DNA of 64,000 nucleotides, from NCBI GenBank assembly GCA_039888615.1, contig JBDQQS010000002.1; one strand, 5' to 3'. The DNA comes from Flavimaribacter sp039888615. GTDB lineage: Bacteria; Pseudomonadota; Alphaproteobacteria; Rhizobiales; Rhizobiaceae. Position numbers and translations under genes: made by a program. This document shows, piece by piece, positions 57,231 through 64,000 of this stretch. A model generated the notes under the pieces. The model was not told the DNA's origin. It saw only the letters and a program-made list of their open reading frames with translations, and did no database searches. The first letter of the stretch is position 1, and each line of letters starts with the position of its first letter.

Positions 57231-58439
57231 TCAGCGGGCGTCCTGTCTGATTTCGACAAGCTTCCCGTCTTCCAGGACGTCGCTGGGGTAGAGCACGACC
57301 ATTTCGCCCGCCTCGAGACCGCCGAGAACCTCGGCCACGGTATCGTTCATGCGACCGAGTTCGACCGTCTCGAGTTTTGCCTGGTCGTCGTCAATCACGA
57401 AGACAGACCACGATCCTCCCGAACGGAAAATCGCGGCGATCGGAACTGTGAGAACGTCCTCTCTTTCCCAGACGCGCAAATGGGCGAGAATCCGGTAGCC
57501 GTGACCGAGATTTTCCGGAACCGTGTCGATGTCGATGATGATATTGACGCGCTGCTCTTCAATGCCCAGGGACGAAATCTTGGTGAAGGCCGCCGGTTCC
57601 ACGGTTTTGACCGTTCCCTCGATCGCTTCTTCGCCGCCCCAGTCCGTGATGCGGACGCTGGCTCCGGGCCGGATGCGCGCCGCGTCGCTTGACAGCAGAT
57701 CGACAACGATCTCGAGGTTTGCGGGATCGCCGATTTCGGCGATCTGTGTGCCCGGAATGACTGCCTGTTCGCTGCGTGTGAGGATCTGCAGCACGACGCC
57801 GTCGATGGGAGCGGTGATGTTGACGCAGCAGTTTTCCGGTTCCTCGGCTTCATCGATGTTGCTCGGCTGTTTCAGCCGCGCCAGCGCAGATTCCAGTTCC
57901 GCCTTGCGCAACCTGATCGCCGCATCGGAGCTTTCGACCTGCGCCCTTTGCAACTCCATTTCGCTGAAGGAATGTTCCAGCTGGCTGGTTGAAATGGTTT
58001 TGCTCTTCGCCAGTTGTTCGGCCCGCCGATAGTTGGACTGCGCGAGATTATAGGCTGTCTCGGCCCGCTTCTTCTCGACTTCAGCAAGGGCGATGGCGGT
58101 GCGCGCGGCCTCGGCGGCCGCTCTCAGTTCAGCGCGTGTGCGGTCGTCCAGAAACGGTGGCTCCTGGGGATGGATCGACGCTATCACGGTCGAATCCGCC
58201 TCGACCGGTTCGCCTTCGTCGAGCGTGGGGCGGTCGAGATAGCCGGCGATCGGAGAGGAGACCGCATAGACGTCCTTGACGCGGGTCACGCCTTCTTCGA
58301 CGATTGTGACCTCCATATAGCCGCGCTCGACCATGGCGGCGTCCACGGGAACCGGACGTTCGTGGAAGGCCAGGTAAAAGCCGCCGATGACGGCGATTGC
58401 GATCAGTAATATTCCAAGCCGTTTGAACCAAACACGCAT
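57231..58439 (-). CDS. Membrane fusion protein of a MacA/HlyD-type ABC efflux system
   Basis: The 402-residue adaptor has one N-terminal helix (about 8-26), two halves of a lipoyl-like domain (SSPIAGYLDRPTLDEGEPVEAD and ITAPIDGVVLQILTRSEQAVIPGTQIAEIGD), an intervening coiled coil (ARTAIALAEVEKKRAETAYNLAQS...) and a C-terminal beta-barrel. It connects the inner-membrane ABC pump to an outer-membrane partner encoded elsewhere. Translation starts 4 bases after the permease stop, so the order is ATPase-permease-adaptor in one operon. Confidence 0.86.
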   Translation of the reverse strand: MRVWFKRLGILLIAIAVIGGFYLAFHERPVPVDAAMVERGYMEVTIVEEGVTRVKDVYAVSSPIAGYLDRPTLDEGEPVEADSTVIASIHPQEPPFLDDRTRAELRAAAEAARTAIALAEVEKKRAETAYNLAQSNYRRAEQLAKSKTISTSQLEHSFSEMELQRAQVESSDAAIRLRKAELESALARLKQPSNIDEAEEPENCCVNITAPIDGVVLQILTRSEQAVIPGTQIAEIGDPANLEIVVDLLSSDAARIRPGASVRITDWGGEEAIEGTVKTVEPAAFTKISSLGIEEQRVNIIIDIDTVPENLGHGYRILAHLRVWEREDVLTVPIAAIFRSGGSWSVFVIDDDQAKLETVELGRMNDTVAEVLGGLEAGEMVVLYPSDVLEDGKLVEIRQDAR

Positions 58440-58443
58440 GGCG

Positions 58444-60807
58444 TCACTCTCTGGTTTTCAATACGCGGATGAGGTCGAGATGATCCACCCTCCGCCGGAC
58501 AATAAGGACAGTGGCCACAGCCGCCGCAATGACGACCAGGCTGGCGGTTGCATAGGTCGACGCATAGATAATCAGCGGCACGCGAAACAGGTCGCTCTGA
58601 AGCCCCTGCATTACTGACCACGACAGCCCGTACCCGATCAGCCAGCCGACCGGCTGGGCTGCGAGAACGATCAGCGCGAGTTCGATGATCAGGACGCTGG
58701 AGACTTCGGCTTTCGTAAAACCGAAGACCCTGAGACTGGCAAGTTCGCGCGCGCGCTCGGACAGCTGGATACGCGCCGAATTGTAGATCACGCCGAAGGT
58801 GATGATCACCGCCAGCATCACATAGATGGTGGACATGGTCGTGATGTTTTCCTCGATCGTTGCGCGAAAACGATCCCGCGAGACGCCTTGCAGCGCAATC
58901 GAGGCGATGACAGGCGTGGACTTGATGACGTCGTAGAGCTCGTCAAGCATCGCTTCGTCCACCGATATGCGGGCGCCGGAGATCTGACGCCCGTCCCGCA
59001 AGAGACGGTCCAGCGCGTCGAGATGCATATAGGCGTTGAGGCCGATATAGCTTTGCGCCACGCCGACGACGGTGACTTCCTCAAGCCGCTTGTCGCGCTC
59101 GAGCAACTCGACCTCCATCGTCATGCCCGGCTCGAGCTTCAGTTTGGAGGCTACCCGTTCTGACAGAATAACGCCGTTTTCCGGTGTCGCGATTGGATGC
59201 AGATCAAGATCCAGAACTCTCGACAGGTCGCTGTCCGGCGTAACTCCGGTGAGCGACATGCGCAATTCGCGATGACCATGCCTGAGATTGACTGGCGTCA
59301 TGCGGTAGGGTTCGGCGCGCATGACGCCCGGCATCGCCGCTGCGGCGATCAGAGCCTGCGGACCCCGGTCGACTGAAAAGGTTATCGTCGCGTCCTGCCT
59401 GTCGGCGCGAAAGAAAATCGCGTCGATCATGTAGTCGATGGAATCGTAAGAGAAGAGAGACGTGATCAGCAGGGCGACGGACATCGACGTGCCGAGCATG
59501 GTCAGGAACGAACGCACGGGCCAGCGCAGCAGGTGTCTGAACGCCATGATCGACAGTTGAGAAAAAACGCCAAGCCGCTGCAAGGCGCCGACAAATGTGT
59601 TGCGATAGGTGGTTGGCGCGGGCGGACGCATGGCCACCGCCGGCGGCAGGGCGACGCTGCTCCAGATGGATTTCGCCGCTCCGGCGACGGCCGCGGCGAT
59701 CGATACGCCGCCGGCGAGAATGTAGAGATCGACGCTCTGGCGGAAAATCAGGAACGGGAACGAATAGAACTGGGCGTAGAGCCGGGTGAGCCCGCGGCCC
59801 AGCCACCATCCGGTTACCGAACCTATGAGGACGCCTGCCAGCGAAATCAGGATTACAAGCTTGGCGTAGTGCATTCCGACTGTCAGATTGCGGTAGCCGA
59901 GCGCCTTCAAGAGGCCGATCTGCTCGCGGTCGAGCGCGATCAGACGGGACAGTATCATGTTGACGAGAAACGCAGCGACCGCCAGGAAAATCGGCGGAAT
60001 GACGGTCGCCATGGCATTGAGCTGGTCCAGTTCAGCGTCGAGGAAGGCGTGCGAAATCTGGTCCTCGCGGTCATAGGCGCCGCCGCCGCCATAGGGTTTG
60101 AGGACCTCGTCGAGACGGTCGATGATCACGCGCGTATCGGCGTCGCGCGCCGTGGTGAGCACGACGTCGTTAAAGGCGCCTTCCATGTCGAACAGGCCGG
60201 ACATAACCTTTTCCGGCATGAAGAATATCCCGAAGCGGCGCGGATCCGGAACCATGTCTCCTGGACCGATTGCATAGATGTATTCGGGCGACAGGACGAC
60301 GCCGACGATGTCCAGCCGCTGCTTGCGCCCGTTAAAGATGGCTTCGAAACTGTCGCCGGGCTCAAAGCCGTGCGCATCGGCGAATGTCTCTACAATAGCG
60401 ACCTCGTTGCTGCGTTCGGGCTCCGGCAGCCGGCCGCGGCGCAGATAAACCCGGTTGACCGCCGGATCCCTGAACTCGGGCAGGGAAATCGCCATGCCCG
60501 AGGCGGGCTCTCGCATACCCTCGACATCGATGAGCACCGGTTCGGCGATCCGCAACTCGCTCGACAGGACACCGGGCATGCCGGCGATGCGCGACTTGAG
60601 GTGACGCGGCGCCCGCACAGCCGAGGCGAAGACGGTGGCGAAGCGGTATCGGTCATAGAAGGTGGCGCGGGTTTCTTCGAGCGAGCGATAGGCGCCGACC
60701 GACAGGATGAGCGTCGCGACGCCGCAGGCGAGCACCATGGCGATGGCGAGCGACTGCGCCCAAAGGCGGCCGAAATCTCTCACGAGTTTGCGGTCGAGCA
60801 TATTCAT
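58444..60807 (-). CDS. FtsX-like ABC efflux permease (two-module)
   Basis: The product has about 787 residues with two FtsX modules: a first helix at 14-34, extracytoplasmic domain, helices at about 270-390, then a second helix (about 435), extracytoplasmic domain, and three final helices (about 665-775, with VLIIELALIVLAAQPVGWLIGYGLSW). This is the 10-helix type that works with a MacB-like ATPase for lipoprotein or drug export. Starts at 60807 and 60801 are both possible; GTG/ATG codons before 60807 overlap the ATPase stop. Antisense frames across it are shadows. Confidence 0.86.
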   Translation of the reverse strand: MNMLDRKLVRDFGRLWAQSLAIAMVLACGVATLILSVGAYRSLEETRATFYDRYRFATVFASAVRAPRHLKSRIAGMPGVLSSELRIAEPVLIDVEGMREPASGMAISLPEFRDPAVNRVYLRRGRLPEPERSNEVAIVETFADAHGFEPGDSFEAIFNGRKQRLDIVGVVLSPEYIYAIGPGDMVPDPRRFGIFFMPEKVMSGLFDMEGAFNDVVLTTARDADTRVIIDRLDEVLKPYGGGGAYDREDQISHAFLDAELDQLNAMATVIPPIFLAVAAFLVNMILSRLIALDREQIGLLKALGYRNLTVGMHYAKLVILISLAGVLIGSVTGWWLGRGLTRLYAQFYSFPFLIFRQSVDLYILAGGVSIAAAVAGAAKSIWSSVALPPAVAMRPPAPTTYRNTFVGALQRLGVFSQLSIMAFRHLLRWPVRSFLTMLGTSMSVALLITSLFSYDSIDYMIDAIFFRADRQDATITFSVDRGPQALIAAAAMPGVMRAEPYRMTPVNLRHGHRELRMSLTGVTPDSDLSRVLDLDLHPIATPENGVILSERVASKLKLEPGMTMEVELLERDKRLEEVTVVGVAQSYIGLNAYMHLDALDRLLRDGRQISGARISVDEAMLDELYDVIKSTPVIASIALQGVSRDRFRATIEENITTMSTIYVMLAVIITFGVIYNSARIQLSERARELASLRVFGFTKAEVSSVLIIELALIVLAAQPVGWLIGYGLSWSVMQGLQSDLFRVPLIIYASTYATASLVVIAAAVATVLIVRRRVDHLDLIRVLKTRE

Positions 60808-60809
60808 AA

Positions 60810-61517
60810 TCACCACACGACTTCGGAGGGCTCGATGCGCTGGTCATTGACCTGAACCTCGGCGATCTTGCCGTCGATGAAGGAGAACACCCGGTGCGCG
60901 ATGTTTCGGATCGCCGCATTGTGGGTGATGATCGCCGTTGTCGTGCCGAGCTCCCGGTTGATGCGGGTCAACGCCTCCAGAACGATGACGCCGGTCTTGG
61001 AATCCAGTGCGCCGGTCGGTTCGTCGCACAGTAGCACTTCCGGGCGCTTGGCGATTGCGCGGGCAATCGCCACGCGCTGCTGCTCGCCGCCCGAAAGCTG
61101 GGCGGGAAAATGGGTCATGCGCTTTTCCATATCGACCATGGCGAGGGCCTCTTCCGGCGGCATGGGATTGTCGGCGACTTCCGTGACAAGGGCGACGTTC
61201 TCCCAGGCTGTCAGGCTGGGGATGAGATTGTAGAACTGGAACACGAAGCCGACATGGTTGCGGCGGTAGAGCGTCAGCTTTCCATCGGAGAGTGTCGCCA
61301 GGTCCTGATCCCTGAAGGTCACCTGACCGGACGTTGGCCGGTCAAGACCGCCGACAATGTTGAGGTATGTCGACTTGCCGCTTCCGGACGGTCCAAGCAG
61401 AACTGCGAGCTCACCGCCGTACAGTTCCGAATCGACGCCGTTCAGAGCGCGGACCTCGACATCCCCGGTGCGATATATCTTCGTCAGGTTTCTGGTTCTG
61501 AAAACGGCTTCGTTCAT
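60810..61517 (-). CDS. MacB/LolD-type ABC ATPase
   Basis: The 235-residue ATPase has Walker A GPSGSGKST (about 40-48), Q-loop VFQFYNLIPSLTAWENV, signature LSGGEQQRVAIARA, Walker B VLLCDEPTGALD and switch His in IITHNAAI. It pairs with the FtsX-like permease whose start lies 2 bases beyond its stop. ATG 61517 begins the homology; TTG 61538 is an alternative. Confidence 0.9.
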   Translation of the reverse strand: MNEAVFRTRNLTKIYRTGDVEVRALNGVDSELYGGELAVLLGPSGSGKSTYLNIVGGLDRPTSGQVTFRDQDLATLSDGKLTLYRRNHVGFVFQFYNLIPSLTAWENVALVTEVADNPMPPEEALAMVDMEKRMTHFPAQLSGGEQQRVAIARAIAKRPEVLLCDEPTGALDSKTGVIVLEALTRINRELGTTTAIITHNAAIRNIAHRVFSFIDGKIAEVQVNDQRIEPSEVVW

Positions 61518-61902
61518 CTGTGTGGACCCTGATCCCAACTACGGATAGAGCGGTGGCCGTTGTTGCGCATTGACGCCGATCAAACGGCATTTATGCTGTC
61601 CTGCACCATAAAATTCAGTGACTTAAATCAGGCGCTCGATTGACAGCCATTTGGGTAAACCATTAACTTCAGTCATTATTTTGGAATCATCTTATACCTG
61701 AAATCGTTCGATTGAAATTACACTGTCACCTGAAGGGGGCAGTCTGCAGTATCCCGGAGTGAACTCCGGAAGGCCTTAGGCGGCGCAAGTGAAGCATTGT
61801 CGGCATTGTATTTCAGCCAGCAGGCGTCGTTTTGTAACCGAGTATGTGTTGAAGCGTTGGATTTCCGATTGAAAACCTGCACTTGGGAGAAAGGGTTTAA
61901 CC
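61518..61902. other. Intergenic region with stress-promoter-like sequence and a hairpin
   Basis: No gene is seen. The stretch contains a possible EcfG-type promoter (listed separately) and a small CCGGAG-N4-CTCCGG hairpin near 61755-61770. It serves as the divergent leader for the YeaQ-type gene and the efflux operon. Confidence 0.45.
61683..61708 (+). promoter_or_regulatory. Possible EcfG (general stress) promoter for the YeaQ-type gene
   Basis: GGAAT-N17-CGTT differs in one base from the alphaproteobacterial EcfG promoter GGAAC-N16/17-CGTT. It lies about 195 bases upstream of the YeaQ-type start. Such genes often belong to the general stress response. Confidence 0.4.
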
Positions 61903-62187
61903 ATGGAATCTGAAGTTGGCGCCGGAATGGGCGTATTGATGGCCCTCATCATATGGATCATCATTGGCGGTATCGCAGGCTGGCTTGCCGGTCTGATCGT
62001 CAAGGGATCCGGTTTCGGGCTGGTAGGCGATGTGATCATCGGAATTGTCGGGGCCGTGATCGCCGGTTGGCTCTTCCCCGCTCTCGGACTGTCGCTTGGC
62101 GGCGGTATCATCGGGGCGATTATCGCCGCGGTCATCGGGGCGGTCATCCTGCTCCTGATCATACGGCTCATACGGCGCGTCGCCTGA
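61903..62187 (+). CDS. GlsB/YeaQ/YmgE-family stress membrane protein
   Basis: The 94-residue protein has the family's three Gly-rich helices: LIIWIIIGGIAGWLAGLIVKG, LVGDVIIGIVGAVIAGWLFP and GGGIIGAIIAAVIGAVILLLIIRLIRR. Members are small stress-induced inner-membrane proteins once called transglycosylase-associated; their role is not settled. GGGAGAAAGGG precedes the ATG. It is a single-gene unit. Confidence 0.88.
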   Translation: MESEVGAGMGVLMALIIWIIIGGIAGWLAGLIVKGSGFGLVGDVIIGIVGAVIAGWLFPALGLSLGGGIIGAIIAAVIGAVILLLIIRLIRRVA

Positions 62188-62274
62188 TCGCAAGCATGCA
62201 TGAAGGGGGAGATTGTCGTCTCCCCCTAATTGTCGTTTCTCCCGCCATCCGACGCCTTGTCATTGCACCTCTGA

Positions 62275-62328
62275 GATGTATACATGCACGCGTTCCGGGC
62301 CGGTCGCGCCGCACGGGACGCATACATC
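62275..62328 (+). promoter_or_regulatory. Long imperfect leader hairpin upstream of purU
   Basis: GATGTAT (62275-62281) pairs with ATACATC (62322-62328), and GCGTTCC (62290-62296) pairs with GGGACGC (62315-62321, one G-T wobble), leaving an eight-base bulge on the 5' side and an 18-base G+C-rich loop. It ends 46 bases before the purU start and could be a regulatory leader element. Confidence 0.45.
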
Positions 62329-62373
62329 CCCGCTGCGCGCGCCAAGGCGCACACTTGCCCGACAGAGGTTTTC

Positions 62374-63231
62374 ATGGATTCCAAGCGCTTTATCCTCGCA
62401 GCCCAGTGCGTCAACCGTCCCGGCATCGTTTCGGCCGTGTCCACCGCGATATTCGAGCTCGGTTGCAACATCCTCGATTCCCAGCAATTCGACGATACAG
62501 AGAGCGGTCGTTTTTTCGTGCGCATGGTGTTCAACCACGACACGGTTACGCTGGACGAGGTGAGAACGGTTCTGGAGCCGGTGATGAGCGAACTCGACAT
62601 GGAGTGGACGCTTCGGGACCGCGAACACCGCCGCAAGGTGCTGCTGCTGGCGTCGCGTTTCGACCATTGTCTGGGCGATCTTCTCTATCGCTGGCGTAGC
62701 GGCGACCTCGAAATGGACGTGGTCGGCATCATTTCGAACTATCCGCGAGACACCTACAAGCAGATCACGATGGGAGACATTCCGTTCCATCACCTGCCGA
62801 TCACCAAGGAAACCAAGCCGCAGCAGGAGCAGCAGATCACCGATCTGATCGAGGAAACCGGCGCAGAACTGGTGGTGCTTGCCCGCTACATGCAGATATT
62901 GTCGGACCAGATGTCGCGCAGCCTGTCGGGCAGATGCATCAATATCCACCACTCGTTTTTGCCGGGTTTCAAGGGCGCGCGGCCCTATCACCAGGCGCAT
63001 GAGCGCGGCGTGAAACTGATTGGCGCAACGGCGCATTTCGTCACCGGAGATCTCGACGAGGGACCGATCATCGAACAGGACGTCGAGCGGATCAGTCACC
63101 GCGACACGCCCGAGGGCCTGGTTCGCAAGGGGCGGGACATCGAAAGGCGGGTGCTTGCGCGCGCGGTGCGATACTATCTGCAGGACCGGGTTTTCATGAA
63201 CGGCGCGAAGACAGTGGTCTTTCCGGAATAG
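62374..63231 (+). CDS. purU: Formyltetrahydrofolate deformylase
   Basis: The 285-residue enzyme hydrolyses 10-formyl-THF to formate and THF, balancing one-carbon pools. It has an N-terminal ACT domain (FILAAQCVNRPGIVSAVSTAIFELGCNILDSQQFDD, about 6-41) and a C-terminal formyl-transferase domain with LLASRFDHCLGDLLYRW, LARYMQILS, NIHHSFLPGFKGARPYHQAHERGVKLIGATAHFV and DEGPIIEQDV. ATG 62374 has AGAGG upstream; frames opening at 62284 run through the leader hairpin and are not used. Confidence 0.93.
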   Translation: MDSKRFILAAQCVNRPGIVSAVSTAIFELGCNILDSQQFDDTESGRFFVRMVFNHDTVTLDEVRTVLEPVMSELDMEWTLRDREHRRKVLLLASRFDHCLGDLLYRWRSGDLEMDVVGIISNYPRDTYKQITMGDIPFHHLPITKETKPQQEQQITDLIEETGAELVVLARYMQILSDQMSRSLSGRCINIHHSFLPGFKGARPYHQAHERGVKLIGATAHFVTGDLDEGPIIEQDVERISHRDTPEGLVRKGRDIERRVLARAVRYYLQDRVFMNGAKTVVFPE

Positions 63232-63305
63232 AAAGGCGCTGAATTCCGGCCCGATAACCGCCACGTTGTTTACACGGCTCAGGAAATCGGGTCAGTATCG
63301 CTGAC

Positions 63306-64000
63306 ATGTACGCTTCGCACGGATTTCTTCGCTCCGACATCGGCGATGTCGATATCGTCTGCCATGAGGGCGTCTATCACCTCTTTCATCTCGTCCTGCC
63401 CAATCACGACTTCATCGCCCATGCGGTCAGCAAGGACGGGATGGCGTGGAACCGGGTTCGCAACGCCCTGTTCGTCGGCGAGCCCGGCGAATGGGACGAC
63501 GATATGTTGTGGACGATGCATGTCTCTCCCGATCCGGAAAAACCGGGGTCCTGGCGGATGTTCTATACCGGCCTTTCCCGCGCGGAATTTGGCCGGGTGC
63601 AGCGCGTGGGGCTCGCGCGATCGGACGATCTCTATCACTGGAAGCGCTGCAACAACGGCAATTATCCGCTGGAGATCGACGGCCGGCACTACGAATCCAG
63701 CGCGGATGAAGGCCGCAAATGGGTGAGTTTCCGGGACCCGTTCTTTTATCGCGACGAGGAAAGCGGCGAACGGTTGCTGTTGTCGTCGGCGCGGATCAAC
63801 GAGGGGCCGATCATCCGACGCGGTTGCGTGGGGCTTGCGCGGGAGGTCGAGCCTGACGTGTTCGTGTTCGACAAGCCGTTGCATCGGCCGGGTCTCTACG
63901 ACGACATCGAAGTGCCCAACCTCATCCGCATCAAGGACCGCTACTTCCTGCTTGGATCCATACGCGAAGACACGAAGGTTCATTACTGGTGGTCGGACCA
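63306..64000 (+). CDS. Five-bladed-propeller glycosidase (GH32/43/68-like), 3' end beyond the window
   Basis: An open frame from ATG 63306 continues to the window end (231 codons, no stop). It has GDVDIVCHEGVYHLFHLVLPNHD, VSKDGMAWNRV, WTMHVSPDPEKPGSWRMFYTG, LARSDDLYHWKR, WVSFRDPFFYRDEESGERLLLSSARIN and a late EVPNLIRIKDRYFLLGS. The blade repeats, the Asp near the start and Arg-Asp-Pro in the middle fit the GH-J/GH-F propeller clans (fructosidases, arabinanases, mannoside phosphorylases). Without the remainder, substrate cannot be stated. Confidence 0.78.
   Translation, partial: MYASHGFLRSDIGDVDIVCHEGVYHLFHLVLPNHDFIAHAVSKDGMAWNRVRNALFVGEPGEWDDDMLWTMHVSPDPEKPGSWRMFYTGLSRAEFGRVQRVGLARSDDLYHWKRCNNGNYPLEIDGRHYESSADEGRKWVSFRDPFFYRDEESGERLLLSSARINEGPIIRRGCVGLAREVEPDVFVFDKPLHRPGLYDDIEVPNLIRIKDRYFLLGSIREDTKVHYWWSD

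Noticed and set aside
59533..60855. 440-codon plus-strand frame opposite the FtsX-like permease
   Set aside because: Antisense shadow of a clear two-module permease gene.
1..64000. rRNA or tRNA genes and CRISPR arrays
   Set aside because: No stretch with rRNA conservation, tRNA cloverleaf-like arms (GGTTCGA-type T-loop in context) or regular repeat-spacer structure was noticed; a covariance-model scan would be needed to exclude tRNAs firmly.

Overview
The window looks like the chromosome of an alphaproteobacterium, most likely a Hyphomicrobiales (rhizobia-like) species. This rests on fairly high G+C outside the left end, the KdsD/KdsA pair, TRAP transporters, a zinc-uptake locus with its own Zur, a RutR-type operator, FixK/FNR-like boxes, a possible EcfG-type promoter, and small proteins typical of rhizobial genomes (the GKSTGPRTP-type and HGGxxG-type proteins). 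No rRNA, tRNA, CRISPR array or intact transposase or integrase was seen.

Left end (1-1.1 kb): two KDO (lipopolysaccharide sugar) genes. From about 1.2 to 13.3 kb lies a visibly more A+T-rich accessory island devoted to ribosomally made, modified peptides (RiPPs). Its left arm, on the minus strand, encodes a secreted protein, a nucleotidyltransferase-like protein, a PqqD domain fused to a twin-arginine signal and an eight-cysteine tail, and an HPr-kinase-like protein. The right arm encodes a lasso-peptide-like set: ABC exporter, asparagine-synthetase-like cyclase, a 46-residue precursor not previously marked by any long reading frame, a SAM methyltransferase with a PqqD-like tail, a second nucleotidyltransferase-like protein, and on the opposite strand a B2-type leader protease, a stand-alone PqqD (B1) and a second HPr-kinase-like protein. 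Two decayed IS701-type transposase starts, in inverted orientation, bracket this right arm.

From 13.9 to 16.6 kb is a small phage-like module (HGGxxG protein, RAD52-HNH fusion, Gp157-like protein without a clear start, HTH regulator). From 17 to 27 kb are a mechanosensitive channel, znuA/znuCB-zur, an SLC13 permease and small hypotheticals. A pair of MITE-like hairpins abuts a degraded HxlR gene at 26.5 kb. Then come an isochorismatase/LysR pair, an Ntn hydrolase, a haem-binding Vgb-like protein, two amidohydrolases, an SsuABC-like transporter, a RutR-like regulator and an FAD enzyme. Two TTGACCA-type operators tie this last group into one regulon. A three-gene TRAP transporter with unusual extensions follows (40.4-45.3 kb).

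The right third holds an SDR enzyme, a PP2A-like phosphatase, a phosphopantetheinyl transferase, a two-component system, and an oxygen-responsive-looking stress group (DksA-like, host-attachment-like, M50 protease, universal stress protein). Four FNR/FixK-like boxes lie in this group, along with decayed genes for a formate/nitrite channel and a cyclic-nucleotide/HlyD chimera. The window ends with a MacAB-like efflux system, a YeaQ-type stress protein, PurU and the start of a five-bladed-propeller glycosidase.
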